A stretch of DNA of 64,000 bases from positions 3,957,501-4,021,500 of the forward strand of contig NZ_CP119127.1 in the NCBI RefSeq assembly GCF_030128825.1, given 5' to 3'. Of this stretch, positions 40,585 through 48,698 are shown in pieces. Both the position numbers and the translations under genes were made by a program. Positions within the stretch are counted from its first letter, which is position 1, and each line of letters begins with the position of its first letter. The notes beneath the pieces are model-generated. The model was not told the DNA's origin and ran no database searches. It saw only the letters and a list, made by a program, of their open reading frames with translations. Source of the DNA: Sphingobium sp. WTD-1. Lineage in GTDB: Bacteria > Pseudomonadota > Alphaproteobacteria > Sphingomonadales > Sphingomonadaceae.

Positions 40585-41751
40585 GTGGACATCAGTTTTT
40601 CCGAAGAGCATGAGGCCATTCGCGACAGCGTGCGCAAGGTGTGCGACCAGTTCGATGACGAATATTGGTCGCGCTGCGATCAGGAAAAAACCTTCCCCTT
40701 TGAATTTCACAAGGCGATGGCAGACGCTGGCTGGCTGGGGATCACCATGCCGGAGGAATTTGGCGGCGCCAATCTGGGCGTCACCGAAGCGGCGATCATG
40801 ATGCATGAAGTGGCGTGCAGCGCCGGCGGCTATTCGGCGGCCAGCACCCTGCACCTCAACATCTTCGGTCCGCATGCGGTGGTGGTGAACGGCACGCCCG
40901 AGCAGAAGGAGCGGATGCTGAAGCCCTTGATCGACGGCACCGACCGCGCCTGTTTCGGTGTGACCGAACCCGATGCCGGGCTCGACACCACCAGCATCTC
41001 GACCTTCGCAACCAAAGTGCCGGGCGGCTACCGCGTCACCGGGCGCAAGATCTGGACGTCGTCGGGACAGGTCGCCAACAAGATCCTGCTGCTGACCCGC
41101 ACCACGCCCAAGGACCAGTGCAAGAAGCCGACCGACGGCATGACCCTGTTCTATACCGATCTCGACAAGAGCCAGGTCGAGGTTCGGCGCATCCCCAAGA
41201 TGGGCCGCAATGCGGTCGATTCCAACGCAACCTTCATCGACGATTATTTCGTGCCCGAAGAGGATCGCATCGGCGAGGAAGGCAAGGGGTTCCATTATAT
41301 CCTGCACAGCCTGAACCCCGAACGCATCCTAGTGGGCATCGAGGCGGTGGGACTGGGCCGCGGCGCCCTTGCGCGCGCCGCCAAATATGCCGGCGAGCGC
41401 AAGGTGTTCGGCCGTCTGATCGGCCAGAACCAGGGCATCCAGCATCCGCTGGCGGAAAACTGGACCTATCTGGAATCCGCCTATTGGATGATCATGCGGG
41501 CAGCCAATCTCTACGATCAAGGCAAGCCATGCGGCGCGGAGGCGAATGCCGGCAAGTTCCTGGGTGGCCGTGCCGCCTATGACGCCTGCACCCGCGCCGT
41601 GATGACCTTTGGCGGCATGGGCTATTCGACCGAATATCAGGTCGAACGGCTGTTCCGCGAGTCCATTCTGCTGCGCATCGCACCGATCACCGAGCAGCTG
41701 ATCCTCAGCTTCATCGCGGAAAAGGTGCTCGACCTGCCCAAATCCTACTGA
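40585..41751 (+). CDS. Acyl-CoA dehydrogenase 1 (388 aa)
   Basis: A flavin-dependent acyl-CoA dehydrogenase: MDISFSEEHEAIRDSVRKV at the start, FGVTEPDAGLDTTSIST as the FAD and substrate segment, KMGRNAVDSN, and FGGMGYSTEYQVERLFRES with the conserved catalytic-region Gly-rich stretch. It would introduce an alpha,beta double bond or, in the ACAD10/11 manner, act on a phosphorylated hydroxyacyl-CoA. It leads an operon with the E1 pair and an enoyl-CoA hydratase. Confidence 0.9.
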   Translation: MDISFSEEHEAIRDSVRKVCDQFDDEYWSRCDQEKTFPFEFHKAMADAGWLGITMPEEFGGANLGVTEAAIMMHEVACSAGGYSAASTLHLNIFGPHAVVVNGTPEQKERMLKPLIDGTDRACFGVTEPDAGLDTTSISTFATKVPGGYRVTGRKIWTSSGQVANKILLLTRTTPKDQCKKPTDGMTLFYTDLDKSQVEVRRIPKMGRNAVDSNATFIDDYFVPEEDRIGEEGKGFHYILHSLNPERILVGIEAVGLGRGALARAAKYAGERKVFGRLIGQNQGIQHPLAENWTYLESAYWMIMRAANLYDQGKPCGAEANAGKFLGGRAAYDACTRAVMTFGGMGYSTEYQVERLFRESILLRIAPITEQLILSFIAEKVLDLPKSY

Positions 41752-41771
41752 ACAAGACCAAGGAGAGGTCC

Positions 41772-42755
41772 ATGTCCAACTATCCCAAACCGGATGCGGC
41801 AACGCTTCTGGAAATCTACAGGAAGGCGGCGCTGATCAAGCAGAATGACGAGCGCGTCATCAAGCAGATGATGGCCGGCAAGCTGGTCATGCCCTATTAC
41901 AGCCCGCGCGGTCAGGAGATCATTCCTTCGGCGCTGTCAGTCAGCCTGACCGACGATGATTATATCTGCACCATCTATCGTGGTATCCACGACATGCTGG
42001 CCAAGGGCTTTCCGCTGGACGCGCTGTGGGCTGAGCTGGCGGGGCGGGTCACCGGCACCTGCAAGGGCAAGGGTGGGCCGATGCACCTGACCTGTCCGGA
42101 AAAGGGCATGATGGTAACCACCGGCATCGTCGGCTCTTCCATGCCGATCGCCACCGGCCTTGCCTGGGCCGCCAAGCTGGACGGCAAGAACCGGGTGTCG
42201 GTCGCCAATTTCGGCGACGGCGCGGCCAATATCGGCGCCTTCCATGAATCCATGAACATGGCGGCCGTGTGGAAACTGCCGGTCATCTTCCTGTGCCAGA
42301 ATAATCTCTACGCCGAGCATACCAGCATCGCCTATTCGCGCGTGGTCGAGAAGATTTCGGAGCGGGCCGCCGGCTATGGCATGCCCGGCGTCACCGTGAA
42401 CGGCAATGATCCCGACGAGATGTATGGCGCCGCCAAAGTGGCGATCGACCGCGCACGCGCCGGCGAAGGCCCGACCCTGATCGAGGCGATGACCTTCCGC
42501 TTCAACGGCCATCTGCTCGGCGAATCCGGCGGCTATATGGACAAGGATCTCTATGCCGATGCCCAGACCAAGGATCCGATGCCGATCCTGCGCGCGCGCC
42601 TGATAGCCGAGGGTATCGCCAGCGAGGACGAACTCAAGGCGATCGAGACCGATATCGACGCCCGCATCGACGCGGCGCTGGCGGCGGCGATGGATGCCCC
42701 CTTCCCCGACCTAGCCGAATTGAAGCGCGACGTGTTCGCCGAAGAAATTGCGTGA
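41772..42755 (+). CDS. Thiamine-diphosphate-dependent 2-oxoacid dehydrogenase, E1 alpha (327 aa)
   Basis: E1 alpha of the pyruvate, branched-chain or acetoin dehydrogenase type. The ThDP motif GDG to N is present: FGDGAANIGAFHESMNMA ending in LCQNN. MPYYSPRGQEIIPSALS and HGHLLGE-like RFNGHLLGESGG are typical. The acyl group would pass to a lipoyl domain, and a free lipoyl protein is encoded at 22167. The gene ends seven bases before E1 beta. No E2 core or E3 occurs in the block. Confidence 0.9.
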   Translation: MSNYPKPDAATLLEIYRKAALIKQNDERVIKQMMAGKLVMPYYSPRGQEIIPSALSVSLTDDDYICTIYRGIHDMLAKGFPLDALWAELAGRVTGTCKGKGGPMHLTCPEKGMMVTTGIVGSSMPIATGLAWAAKLDGKNRVSVANFGDGAANIGAFHESMNMAAVWKLPVIFLCQNNLYAEHTSIAYSRVVEKISERAAGYGMPGVTVNGNDPDEMYGAAKVAIDRARAGEGPTLIEAMTFRFNGHLLGESGGYMDKDLYADAQTKDPMPILRARLIAEGIASEDELKAIETDIDARIDAALAAAMDAPFPDLAELKRDVFAEEIA

Positions 42756-42762
42756 GGATGTC

Positions 42763-43746
42763 ATGACCGAGATCAAGAAGATGACGATCGTGGAGGCCAT
42801 CAACCTCGCCCTGCACGACGCGATGGCCGCCGATCCCACCGTCCTCGTCCTGGGCGAGGAAGTGGGTGACGTGCAGGAAGGCGGCGTCATGGGCGTCACC
42901 AAGGGCCTGTCGACCAAGTTTGGGGAAGACCGGGTCAAGTCGACGCCGATTTCCGAACAGGCCATCATCGGCGCCGCTATCGGCGCGGCGGTCGGCGGCT
43001 ACAAGCCTGTGGCCGAGATCATGTTGATGAACTTCATCACCGTACCGATGGACATGATCGTCAATCATGCGGCCAAGCTGCGCTTCATGTCGGGTGGCCA
43101 GACCGGCGTGCCGATGGTCATCCGCACCATGACGGGATCGGGCTTTTCCACCGGCGGCCAGCATAGCGACTATCTGGAGGCCTGGTTCGCCCATACCGCC
43201 GGTATCAAGGTGGTGGCGCCTTCCACCCCGGACGACGCCTATGGCCTGATGCGCAGCGCGATCGACGATCCCGATCCGGTGCTGTTCATCGAAAACCTGC
43301 CCAGCTACTGGACGCCGGCGCCGGTGACCAAACAGATCATCCCGATCGGCAAGGCCAAGGTCGCGCGCGAAGGCAGCGACATCAGCATTATCGCCCATTC
43401 GCTGATGGTCACGCACAGCCTGGCCGTGGCGGAGAAACTGGCGGCGGACGGCATATCGGTGGAAGTGGTCGATCTGCGCACGATCGCGCCGTGGGACCGC
43501 GAGACCGTGCTCGCCTCCGTGCGCAAGACCGGCCGCGCCGTCATCGTCCATGAAGCGGTCAAGCAGTTCGGCATCGGCGCGGAAATCGCGTCGGTCATCA
43601 CCGAAGAACTATGGGGCACGCTCAAGCGGCCGGTGCAGCGGGTCGGCGCGGCCTATAGCGCGGTGCCCTTCTCCAAGCCGCTGGAACAGGCCCATGCGCC
43701 GACGCCGGACAGCATCGCCGACGCCGTCAAGGCCGCGCTGGCCTGA
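42763..43746 (+). CDS. Thiamine-diphosphate-dependent 2-oxoacid dehydrogenase, E1 beta (327 aa)
   Basis: The partner of E1 alpha: VEAINLALHDAMAADPTVLV, then LGEEVGDVQEGGVMGVTKG, PISEQAIIGAAIGAAVGG and GSGFSTGGQHSDYLEAWF are family signatures, ending with HEAVKQFGIGAEIAS. The start at 42763 has GAGGAT upstream; the TTG 15 bases earlier is an alternative. It is followed by a GC-rich hairpin and the enoyl-CoA hydratase gene. Confidence 0.9.
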   Translation: MTEIKKMTIVEAINLALHDAMAADPTVLVLGEEVGDVQEGGVMGVTKGLSTKFGEDRVKSTPISEQAIIGAAIGAAVGGYKPVAEIMLMNFITVPMDMIVNHAAKLRFMSGGQTGVPMVIRTMTGSGFSTGGQHSDYLEAWFAHTAGIKVVAPSTPDDAYGLMRSAIDDPDPVLFIENLPSYWTPAPVTKQIIPIGKAKVAREGSDISIIAHSLMVTHSLAVAEKLAADGISVEVVDLRTIAPWDRETVLASVRKTGRAVIVHEAVKQFGIGAEIASVITEELWGTLKRPVQRVGAAYSAVPFSKPLEQAHAPTPDSIADAVKAALA

Positions 43747-43754
43747 CCGATCCC

Positions 43755-43778
43755 CCCGGCCGTCGCACGGCGGCCGGG
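43755..43778. other. GC-rich hairpin between E1 beta and enoyl-CoA hydratase 1
   Basis: CCCGGCCG and CGGCCGGG flank a short loop, but no T-run follows in either direction, so it is more likely an mRNA structural element or a simple repeat than a terminator. Confidence 0.4.
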
Positions 43779-43794
43779 TCGCAAGGAATATGAC

Positions 43795-44622
43795 ATGATC
43801 CAATCGGCCGACGACCAAAGCTATCTGGTGGATCTGGACGAAGGCGTCTTGCGCCTGTCCTTCAACCGGCCGCAATTCGGCAATGCCATCCCCAGCACCA
43901 CGGTGCCGCAACTGACGGCGCTGTTCCATGCGGCACAGGCCGATCCGGCGGTGCGGTGCATTCTGGTGCGCGGTGAGGGACGGATGTTCTCAGCCGGGGG
44001 TGACGTAGCCGGCTTTGCCCAGTCGATCGAGCAGGATGTCGCCACCCGCCAAGCGGACTTTGCCGAGCGCCTGCCCCGCGCCCGCCTGCTGGTGGAGGCG
44101 ATCGCCGCCTTCGATCGGCCGATCGTTGCATCGGTCCGGGGCCCGGCCGCGGGTGCCGGCCTTTTCTATCCGTTGGTGGCCGACTATGCGATCGGCGACG
44201 ACAGCGCGCTCTTCGTCTTTGCCCACCAGAAAATCGGCCTGTCCCCGGATGCCGGCGTCACCGCCGTGCTGCCCCAGGTGGTCGGCACCCGCATGGCCCG
44301 CATGCTGCTGATGACGGCGGCCAAGGTCGATGCCGCCCAGGCGCTGCAATTGGGCATATTGCATGCCGTCGTGGCGGCCGATGTGCTGGAGGACAAGGCG
44401 ATGAAGATGGCCAAGCGTCTGGCCCAGGCGCCCCAGCGCGCGATCATGCTCGCCAAGACGATGACCAATGCCGCCGCGTCGCGCACGCTGGCCGAGATAC
44501 TGGACGCCGAAACCGCCGGCATCGTCGCCTGCGTCGGCGATCCCGACTTCGGCGAAGGCGTGCGCGCCTTCATCGAAAAACGCCCTGCCCTCTTTCCCTC
44601 AACGCAGGTGCAGACGGACTGA
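43795..44622 (+). CDS. Enoyl-CoA hydratase/isomerase 1 (275 aa)
   Basis: A crotonase-fold enzyme: VLRLSFNRPQFGNAIPSTTV, GRMFSAGGDVAGF as the oxyanion-hole CoA-binding segment, and SVRGPAAGAGLFYPLVADY. The Glu expected in the second catalytic position is not obvious (KIGLSPDAGVTAVLPQ), which fits an isomerase or a non-hydratase member. It is the last gene of the acyl-CoA dehydrogenase operon. The product may be a 2-enoyl- to 3-enoyl-CoA isomerase. Confidence 0.85.
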   Translation: MIQSADDQSYLVDLDEGVLRLSFNRPQFGNAIPSTTVPQLTALFHAAQADPAVRCILVRGEGRMFSAGGDVAGFAQSIEQDVATRQADFAERLPRARLLVEAIAAFDRPIVASVRGPAAGAGLFYPLVADYAIGDDSALFVFAHQKIGLSPDAGVTAVLPQVVGTRMARMLLMTAAKVDAAQALQLGILHAVVAADVLEDKAMKMAKRLAQAPQRAIMLAKTMTNAAASRTLAEILDAETAGIVACVGDPDFGEGVRAFIEKRPALFPSTQVQTD

Positions 44623-44639
44623 ACCGGCGCGCTCCCTTG

Positions 44640-45581
44640 TCATGATGTGCCAGGGCGGACCCAGGACGGCACCGACCGTGCCGCGTCCAGCGCATAGGCG
44701 GGATTGCGGCACTCCTCCAATATATCCAACCGGTCCTCCCGCGGCTTCCACCCCAGTTCCTCACGGGCGCGGGGCGAGCGTTGCCGCGAGCAGGAACATA
44801 GGACGATGCGCGCCATGAAGCGGTCCCATATCTCGCAGCCTTCTTCGACGGTCACGCTGCGCGTTTCGACCTGCAAACTGTCCGCGATCGCCCGCGCCAT
44901 GACGCCGTAGGACACTTCGCCGCTGACCGCGAAATAGAGCGCGCCGCCGCGCCCCTTTTCGAGCGCCAGCCGATAGAGTTCGGCCAGATCATCGACATGG
45001 ACATTGGAATAGACATTGAGGCCACGGCCGATGTGACAGACCGCGCCGGTCTGTCGCGCCGAATGATAGAAGTCGGCAATCATCCGGCATCCGCCATTGC
45101 CCCAGATCAGGGGCGGGCGGATGACCATGCCCCTGACGCCGCGATCGACGGCCTGGCGAACAATCTGTTCGGCCTCCAGGCGCGGCGCGATCTGGCGGCG
45201 CGGCTCGAAGGGGTCGTCCTCGGCAAAGCTGCGTTCGTCCCAGTCGCCCCCGGTCGGGATCGACATCAGGCTGGTGCCGCTGGTGAAGATCAGCGGACGA
45301 TCGCTGCCGGCGAGCGCATCGATCAAGGCAGAGGTGACGCGCAACTCGTCTTCCAACATGAGTTGCGCCGCCCAGATGACGGCATCATGGTCCCGGACCA
45401 TGGCGATGATCGCGGCCAGATCAGACATGTCGCCCTGAATGGCGGTCGCGCCCAGATCCTCAACGATCCGGCCGCTGCTTTCCGTGCGGACAACGCCGCT
45501 GACCGCATGACCGCTCTGCACCAGATGCCTGGCGACATGGCTACCGACATAGCCGGACGCCCCGAATATAAGGACCTTCAT
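44640..45581 (-). CDS. NAD(P)-dependent epimerase/dehydratase (extended SDR, 313 aa)
   Basis: The nucleotide-binding motif is VLIFGASGYVGSHVARHL. The pattern RPPLIWGNGGCRMIADFYHS fits the extended SDR fold, but the expected catalytic Tyr-x3-Lys is not apparent at the usual position (FTSGTSLMSIPTGGDWDE). It may act as a reductase with altered catalysis or bind NADP only. It is transcribed away from the preceding operon and is followed by a DUF1330 gene. Confidence 0.75.
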   Translation of the reverse strand: MKVLIFGASGYVGSHVARHLVQSGHAVSGVVRTESSGRIVEDLGATAIQGDMSDLAAIIAMVRDHDAVIWAAQLMLEDELRVTSALIDALAGSDRPLIFTSGTSLMSIPTGGDWDERSFAEDDPFEPRRQIAPRLEAEQIVRQAVDRGVRGMVIRPPLIWGNGGCRMIADFYHSARQTGAVCHIGRGLNVYSNVHVDDLAELYRLALEKGRGGALYFAVSGEVSYGVMARAIADSLQVETRSVTVEEGCEIWDRFMARIVLCSCSRQRSPRAREELGWKPREDRLDILEECRNPAYALDAARSVPSWVRPGTS

Positions 45582-45622
45582 CTCGCATCACCCGTCGTTA
45601 AAAGGGGCGCCGCATAGGCGCG

Positions 45623-45913
45623 TCACAGGCCGTCCAGCAGATAGATTTGCGTGCGCGCGCCAGCCTGTCGGGCGCAGGCATAGGGTTGATATTCGACGCT
45701 GGTCAGCAGCGCGCGGGCCGCCGCCATGGTCGGGAACTCGACGATCGCCAGCGTATCGGGCGGCTCCCCCGCCCCCTCCAGCCGCTCGACCGGCGAGGAT
45801 CGCGCCAGATAGCGGCCGCCATGGGCCGCGATCATGGCCGGCACGTCGCGCCGATAGGCCTGCGTCCAGTCCAGATCGTCATAGCGCACATCCACCACCA
45901 TATAGGCCGGCAT
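45623..45913 (-). CDS. DUF1330 family protein (96 aa)
   Basis: MPAYMVVDVRYDDLDWTQAY, then GGRYLARSSPVERLEGAG and IVEFPTMAAARALLTSVEY match DUF1330, a ferredoxin-like dimeric barrel family of unknown catalytic role. GGAGG lies upstream of the ATG at 45913. It is the last gene of a minus-strand operon with a membrane protein and DUF7064-like paralogue 3. Confidence 0.8.
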   Translation of the reverse strand: MPAYMVVDVRYDDLDWTQAYRRDVPAMIAAHGGRYLARSSPVERLEGAGEPPDTLAIVEFPTMAAARALLTSVEYQPYACARQAGARTQIYLLDGL

Positions 45914-45930
45914 CCCCGCCTCCCTTGATT

Positions 45931-46473
45931 TCAGGCCTGCCTGGCCGGAACGGCCAGCAGCGCCAGCGTCAGCACGACCGGGGTGAACCCCAGCAGATAG
46001 CCCAATATCGCGATCGGGGCGCCGCCGGTGGCGAGGAGGCCGCGCGCGGTCCAGGCGAGCACGCCCAGTGCCGCCACACCGCACAGCAGGCGCATCATGG
46101 AGGACAGCGGCGCAGCCGGCACCACCCCGGCCAAGCGCCCGATGAAGAAGCGGCGCCAGTCGCCGTCCGCCTGCCCGACAGCACGCAGCACATAGGCGGC
46201 GACCACGATATTGCCCCACCACATCACCATCCAGCACCAGGCCAGCGTGTCGAGCCCGCGCCCGCCCCGCTCGCGCAGGATGATCCAGCCGACCATGAAC
46301 AACAGGCCGGTGACCAGATCATTGTTGATGAACAACTGCCAGGGATCGGCTGCGCCGGCGAGGAAGGTGTCGAAGCCCGCGCCATGGTCGAAGCCACTGT
46401 TAATCGCGACATTGGCCATGTTCGCGGCCATGATGGCAATCACGACCCAGGCCAGGATGCGCACGCCCGTCAT
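45931..46473 (-). CDS. Hypothetical membrane protein (180 aa)
   Basis: Five hydrophobic segments are visible (about 5-26, 45-70, 80-104, 118-140 and 152-175), so it is an inner-membrane protein with a short cytoplasmic N-terminus. No family recognised; the only polar loop of interest is RAVGQADGDWRRFFIGRL. The ATG overlaps the stop of DUF7064-like paralogue 3 (ATGA). It could be a transporter subunit or a membrane anchor for the pathway. Confidence 0.65.
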   Translation of the reverse strand: MTGVRILAWVVIAIMAANMANVAINSGFDHGAGFDTFLAGAADPWQLFINNDLVTGLLFMVGWIILRERGGRGLDTLAWCWMVMWWGNIVVAAYVLRAVGQADGDWRRFFIGRLAGVVPAAPLSSMMRLLCGVAALGVLAWTARGLLATGGAPIAILGYLLGFTPVVLTLALLAVPARQA

Positions 46474-47462
46474 CGTGCCTGCGCCATCTTCCAGACATAG
46501 TCGTTCCACTGGACTTCCTGGCTTTCGCCATAGCCGGTGCGCCCGTCCCAATCCCATTCGACCAGGCCCAGATGACAGGTCATGTTCGACCAGCCACCCC
46601 AGTCGGTCTGGGCGATCAGCCGCCCGCTGATGCTGTAGCGATCGCCCTTGTCATCCTCGAACTGATAATCATGGGTAACCGGGCTCTGCCGGTCGCCGCC
46701 ACGGGTCGTCAGCTTGGACGACTTGACCACCCGGCGCTGCTCGCCCTTCACCACGACCCAGCCATCGTTGAAGATCCGGGTCGGCGCCGCCATCACGCCC
46801 TTCCAGTCGGGATCGCGATCCGGGTCGTCATGCGACCCCACATTGAAGGCGAAATCCTCGCCAAAGGTGCCGGTAACCCAGGTATAGGGCGGCGCGGGAT
46901 TATGATTTTCCGGGCGCGGTTCGGCCCAGCTACGGTCGCGCACCGCCAGGCAATCCACCTTGTGCGCCTGCCCCCGCAGCAGCAGATCGCCGGTCACATG
47001 CATGACCTGCTCGAAATGCTTGTTGTTGGCGCGCATGATCGGCACGCCGACGCCGCGAATATCGACCGCCACGCGTGTTTCACGCTGCGGATCGTCGAAG
47101 GTCAGGCGGACATGCTCCAGCGGCACGATCGTCTGCACCCGCAGGCCGTTGGGCAACTGGATGTCGCTGCCGTCGCCGATCACGCCGATCGACATGAAAT
47201 CGCGGAACTCGAACAGTTCGCAGGCCAGATGGCTCGCCTTGTGCCCCTGATAAATCATCAGCCCCGACGTCACGACCTTGAGCGTCGGATGCACCCAGCA
47301 ATAGGCGAAACAGTTGATCGCCGCCTCGGCTATGTGGAAATTCCAGTACCAGGTTTCCGTGAGTGAGTCGGCCGGTTCGCCGGTGCCATGGAAATATTCG
47401 TCGGTCGCGACATGCTTGCCAAAGCCGCCGCCCAGATTGCTGTTCCAGTCCGTGTCGGACAC
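46470..47462 (-). CDS. DUF7064/7065-like protein, paralogue 3 (330 aa)
   Basis: It carries the family motif as RDRSWA at 175-180, with KHFEQVMHVTGDLLL just before it, closely matching paralogue 2. A GTG at 47462 preceded by GGGAGAGG is the preferred start; the ORF remains open to 47537 but that region contains the operator. It starts the operon with the membrane protein and DUF1330 protein and diverges from paralogue 4. The substrate is unknown. Confidence 0.62.
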   Translation of the reverse strand: MSDTDWNSNLGGGFGKHVATDEYFHGTGEPADSLTETWYWNFHIAEAAINCFAYCWVHPTLKVVTSGLMIYQGHKASHLACELFEFRDFMSIGVIGDGSDIQLPNGLRVQTIVPLEHVRLTFDDPQRETRVAVDIRGVGVPIMRANNKHFEQVMHVTGDLLLRGQAHKVDCLAVRDRSWAEPRPENHNPAPPYTWVTGTFGEDFAFNVGSHDDPDRDPDWKGVMAAPTRIFNDGWVVVKGEQRRVVKSSKLTTRGGDRQSPVTHDYQFEDDKGDRYSISGRLIAQTDWGGWSNMTCHLGLVEWDWDGRTGYGESQEVQWNDYVWKMAQAR

Positions 47463-47524
47463 GCGCCTCTCCCATCCTGTTCCGTGCAACTTTGCTTTGA
47501 CGGCATGATAGGACGCTGGCAAAC

Positions 47525-47537
47525 AATATGCTAGCAC
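47525..47537. promoter_or_regulatory. Operator AATATGCTAGCAC between two DUF7064-like operons
   Basis: This matches the recurring TGATATGCTAGCAC except for the second and first bases. It lies between paralogue 3 (minus) and paralogue 4 (plus), so one site could serve both directions. Confidence 0.6.
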
Positions 47538-47592
47538 CTTTTATTGTGATCGGGTTCAAGGCCCGACCAATCATTCAGCCAAGGAGAGGCAA

Positions 47593-48594
47593 GTGGACGT
47601 ACCGGTCAAGGAAACACCATGGGAAGGGCCCTTCCCCGACATCGCCAACTGGAGCGAGAATTTCTGCCTCGCGGGCTATGATCCCAAAAGCGGCGTCGGC
47701 TTCTGGTTCCATATGGGCCGCTGGCGCCACGACCTCACCATGTTCCGCGAAATGATCATCATCCGCCTGCCCGACGATACGGTGATCGCCCATCGCGCGA
47801 TCGGCAATGCCCGGTCGGCACCGGACGGTCCGGGCGGACCGCATTTCGCCATCCGCATCCTCGAGCCCGGCCGCAAGCTGGCCTACAGCTTCAATGGCGG
47901 CGTGATGCGCGTCCCCGCCAGGCAGATGCTGGACGGCATCGTCGGCGACGGGCGGCGTAGTCCCATGACCTTCGACCTGACCTTCGAGTCCGACGCGGAC
48001 ATATGGGATCTGCACAAGGTCGGCAGCCTGCAGGACTTCCTGCCCGCCGGCCATATCGAACAGCCCGGTCGCCTGACCGGCAGCTTCCGGATCGACGGAC
48101 AGGATTTCGCGTTCGACGCCATGGCCAATCGCGACCATAGTCTGGGCGCGCGCGACAATGTCGACCTGCACAGCCATCAATGGCTGCAAGGCTATTTCGA
48201 CAATGGCATCAGTTTCATGCTGTTCGACGCCAAGACCAAAAGCAACGGCAAGGTCGTCTTCTCCGAAGCCATCGTCTACGAAGGCAATCAGGGTTTCGAT
48301 GCGGAGATCGTGTCGATCGAACGATGCGAGCATGTCGGCCAGGACGAGGCGCCGATCCGTTTCGTCCTGCGCTATGCCAATGGCACGCTAACCATCGACA
48401 CGGCGGGCTATCATGGCAGTTCCTATCTGTCGCTGGTGTCGCCCAACGACCAATATGTCGGCGTCTATGCCAGCGATCCGGGGCCGACCTTGGTGCTGGA
48501 CGAACAGTCGGTAACGCTGACGCTGAATGGGGCGATCCCCGGCTATGGCTGCTACGAGCGCACCATTCCCGGCATGCACAAGGCAGAAGCCTGA
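47593..48594 (+). CDS. DUF7064/7065-like protein, paralogue 4 (333 aa)
   Basis: The GTG at 47593 with AAGGAGAGG before it is the start. The motif is RDHSLG at 180-185 (Leu in place of Trp), so this copy is more divergent. The N-terminal half begins VKETPWEGPFPDIANW and contains GFWFHMGRWRHD. It is followed after about 100 bases by the second Rieske oxygenase, and a regulatory site lies between. The predicted beta-rich fold agrees with the other paralogues. Confidence 0.62.
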   Translation: MDVPVKETPWEGPFPDIANWSENFCLAGYDPKSGVGFWFHMGRWRHDLTMFREMIIIRLPDDTVIAHRAIGNARSAPDGPGGPHFAIRILEPGRKLAYSFNGGVMRVPARQMLDGIVGDGRRSPMTFDLTFESDADIWDLHKVGSLQDFLPAGHIEQPGRLTGSFRIDGQDFAFDAMANRDHSLGARDNVDLHSHQWLQGYFDNGISFMLFDAKTKSNGKVVFSEAIVYEGNQGFDAEIVSIERCEHVGQDEAPIRFVLRYANGTLTIDTAGYHGSSYLSLVSPNDQYVGVYASDPGPTLVLDEQSVTLTLNGAIPGYGCYERTIPGMHKAEA

Positions 48595-48642
48595 CCCCGG
48601 CCGCGCGCCTTGATCGGCCTTGAACAGGGCGCGCAATCGGTA

Positions 48643-48659
48643 TAGTATCCTAGCATACG
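48643..48659. promoter_or_regulatory. Operator-like site before Rieske oxygenase 2
   Basis: TAGTATCCTAGCATACG differs in one core base from the consensus TATGCTAGCATA. It lies 40 bases before the ATG of the oxygenase gene. Confidence 0.55.
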
Positions 48660-48698
48660 AATGACGCGATCGGGAAGGTCGCCGACAAGGAGAGTAGC

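Noticed and set aside
43755..43778. Intrinsic terminator between E1 beta and enoyl-CoA hydratase 1
   Set aside because: The hairpin has no T-run in either direction, so it is listed only as a hairpin.
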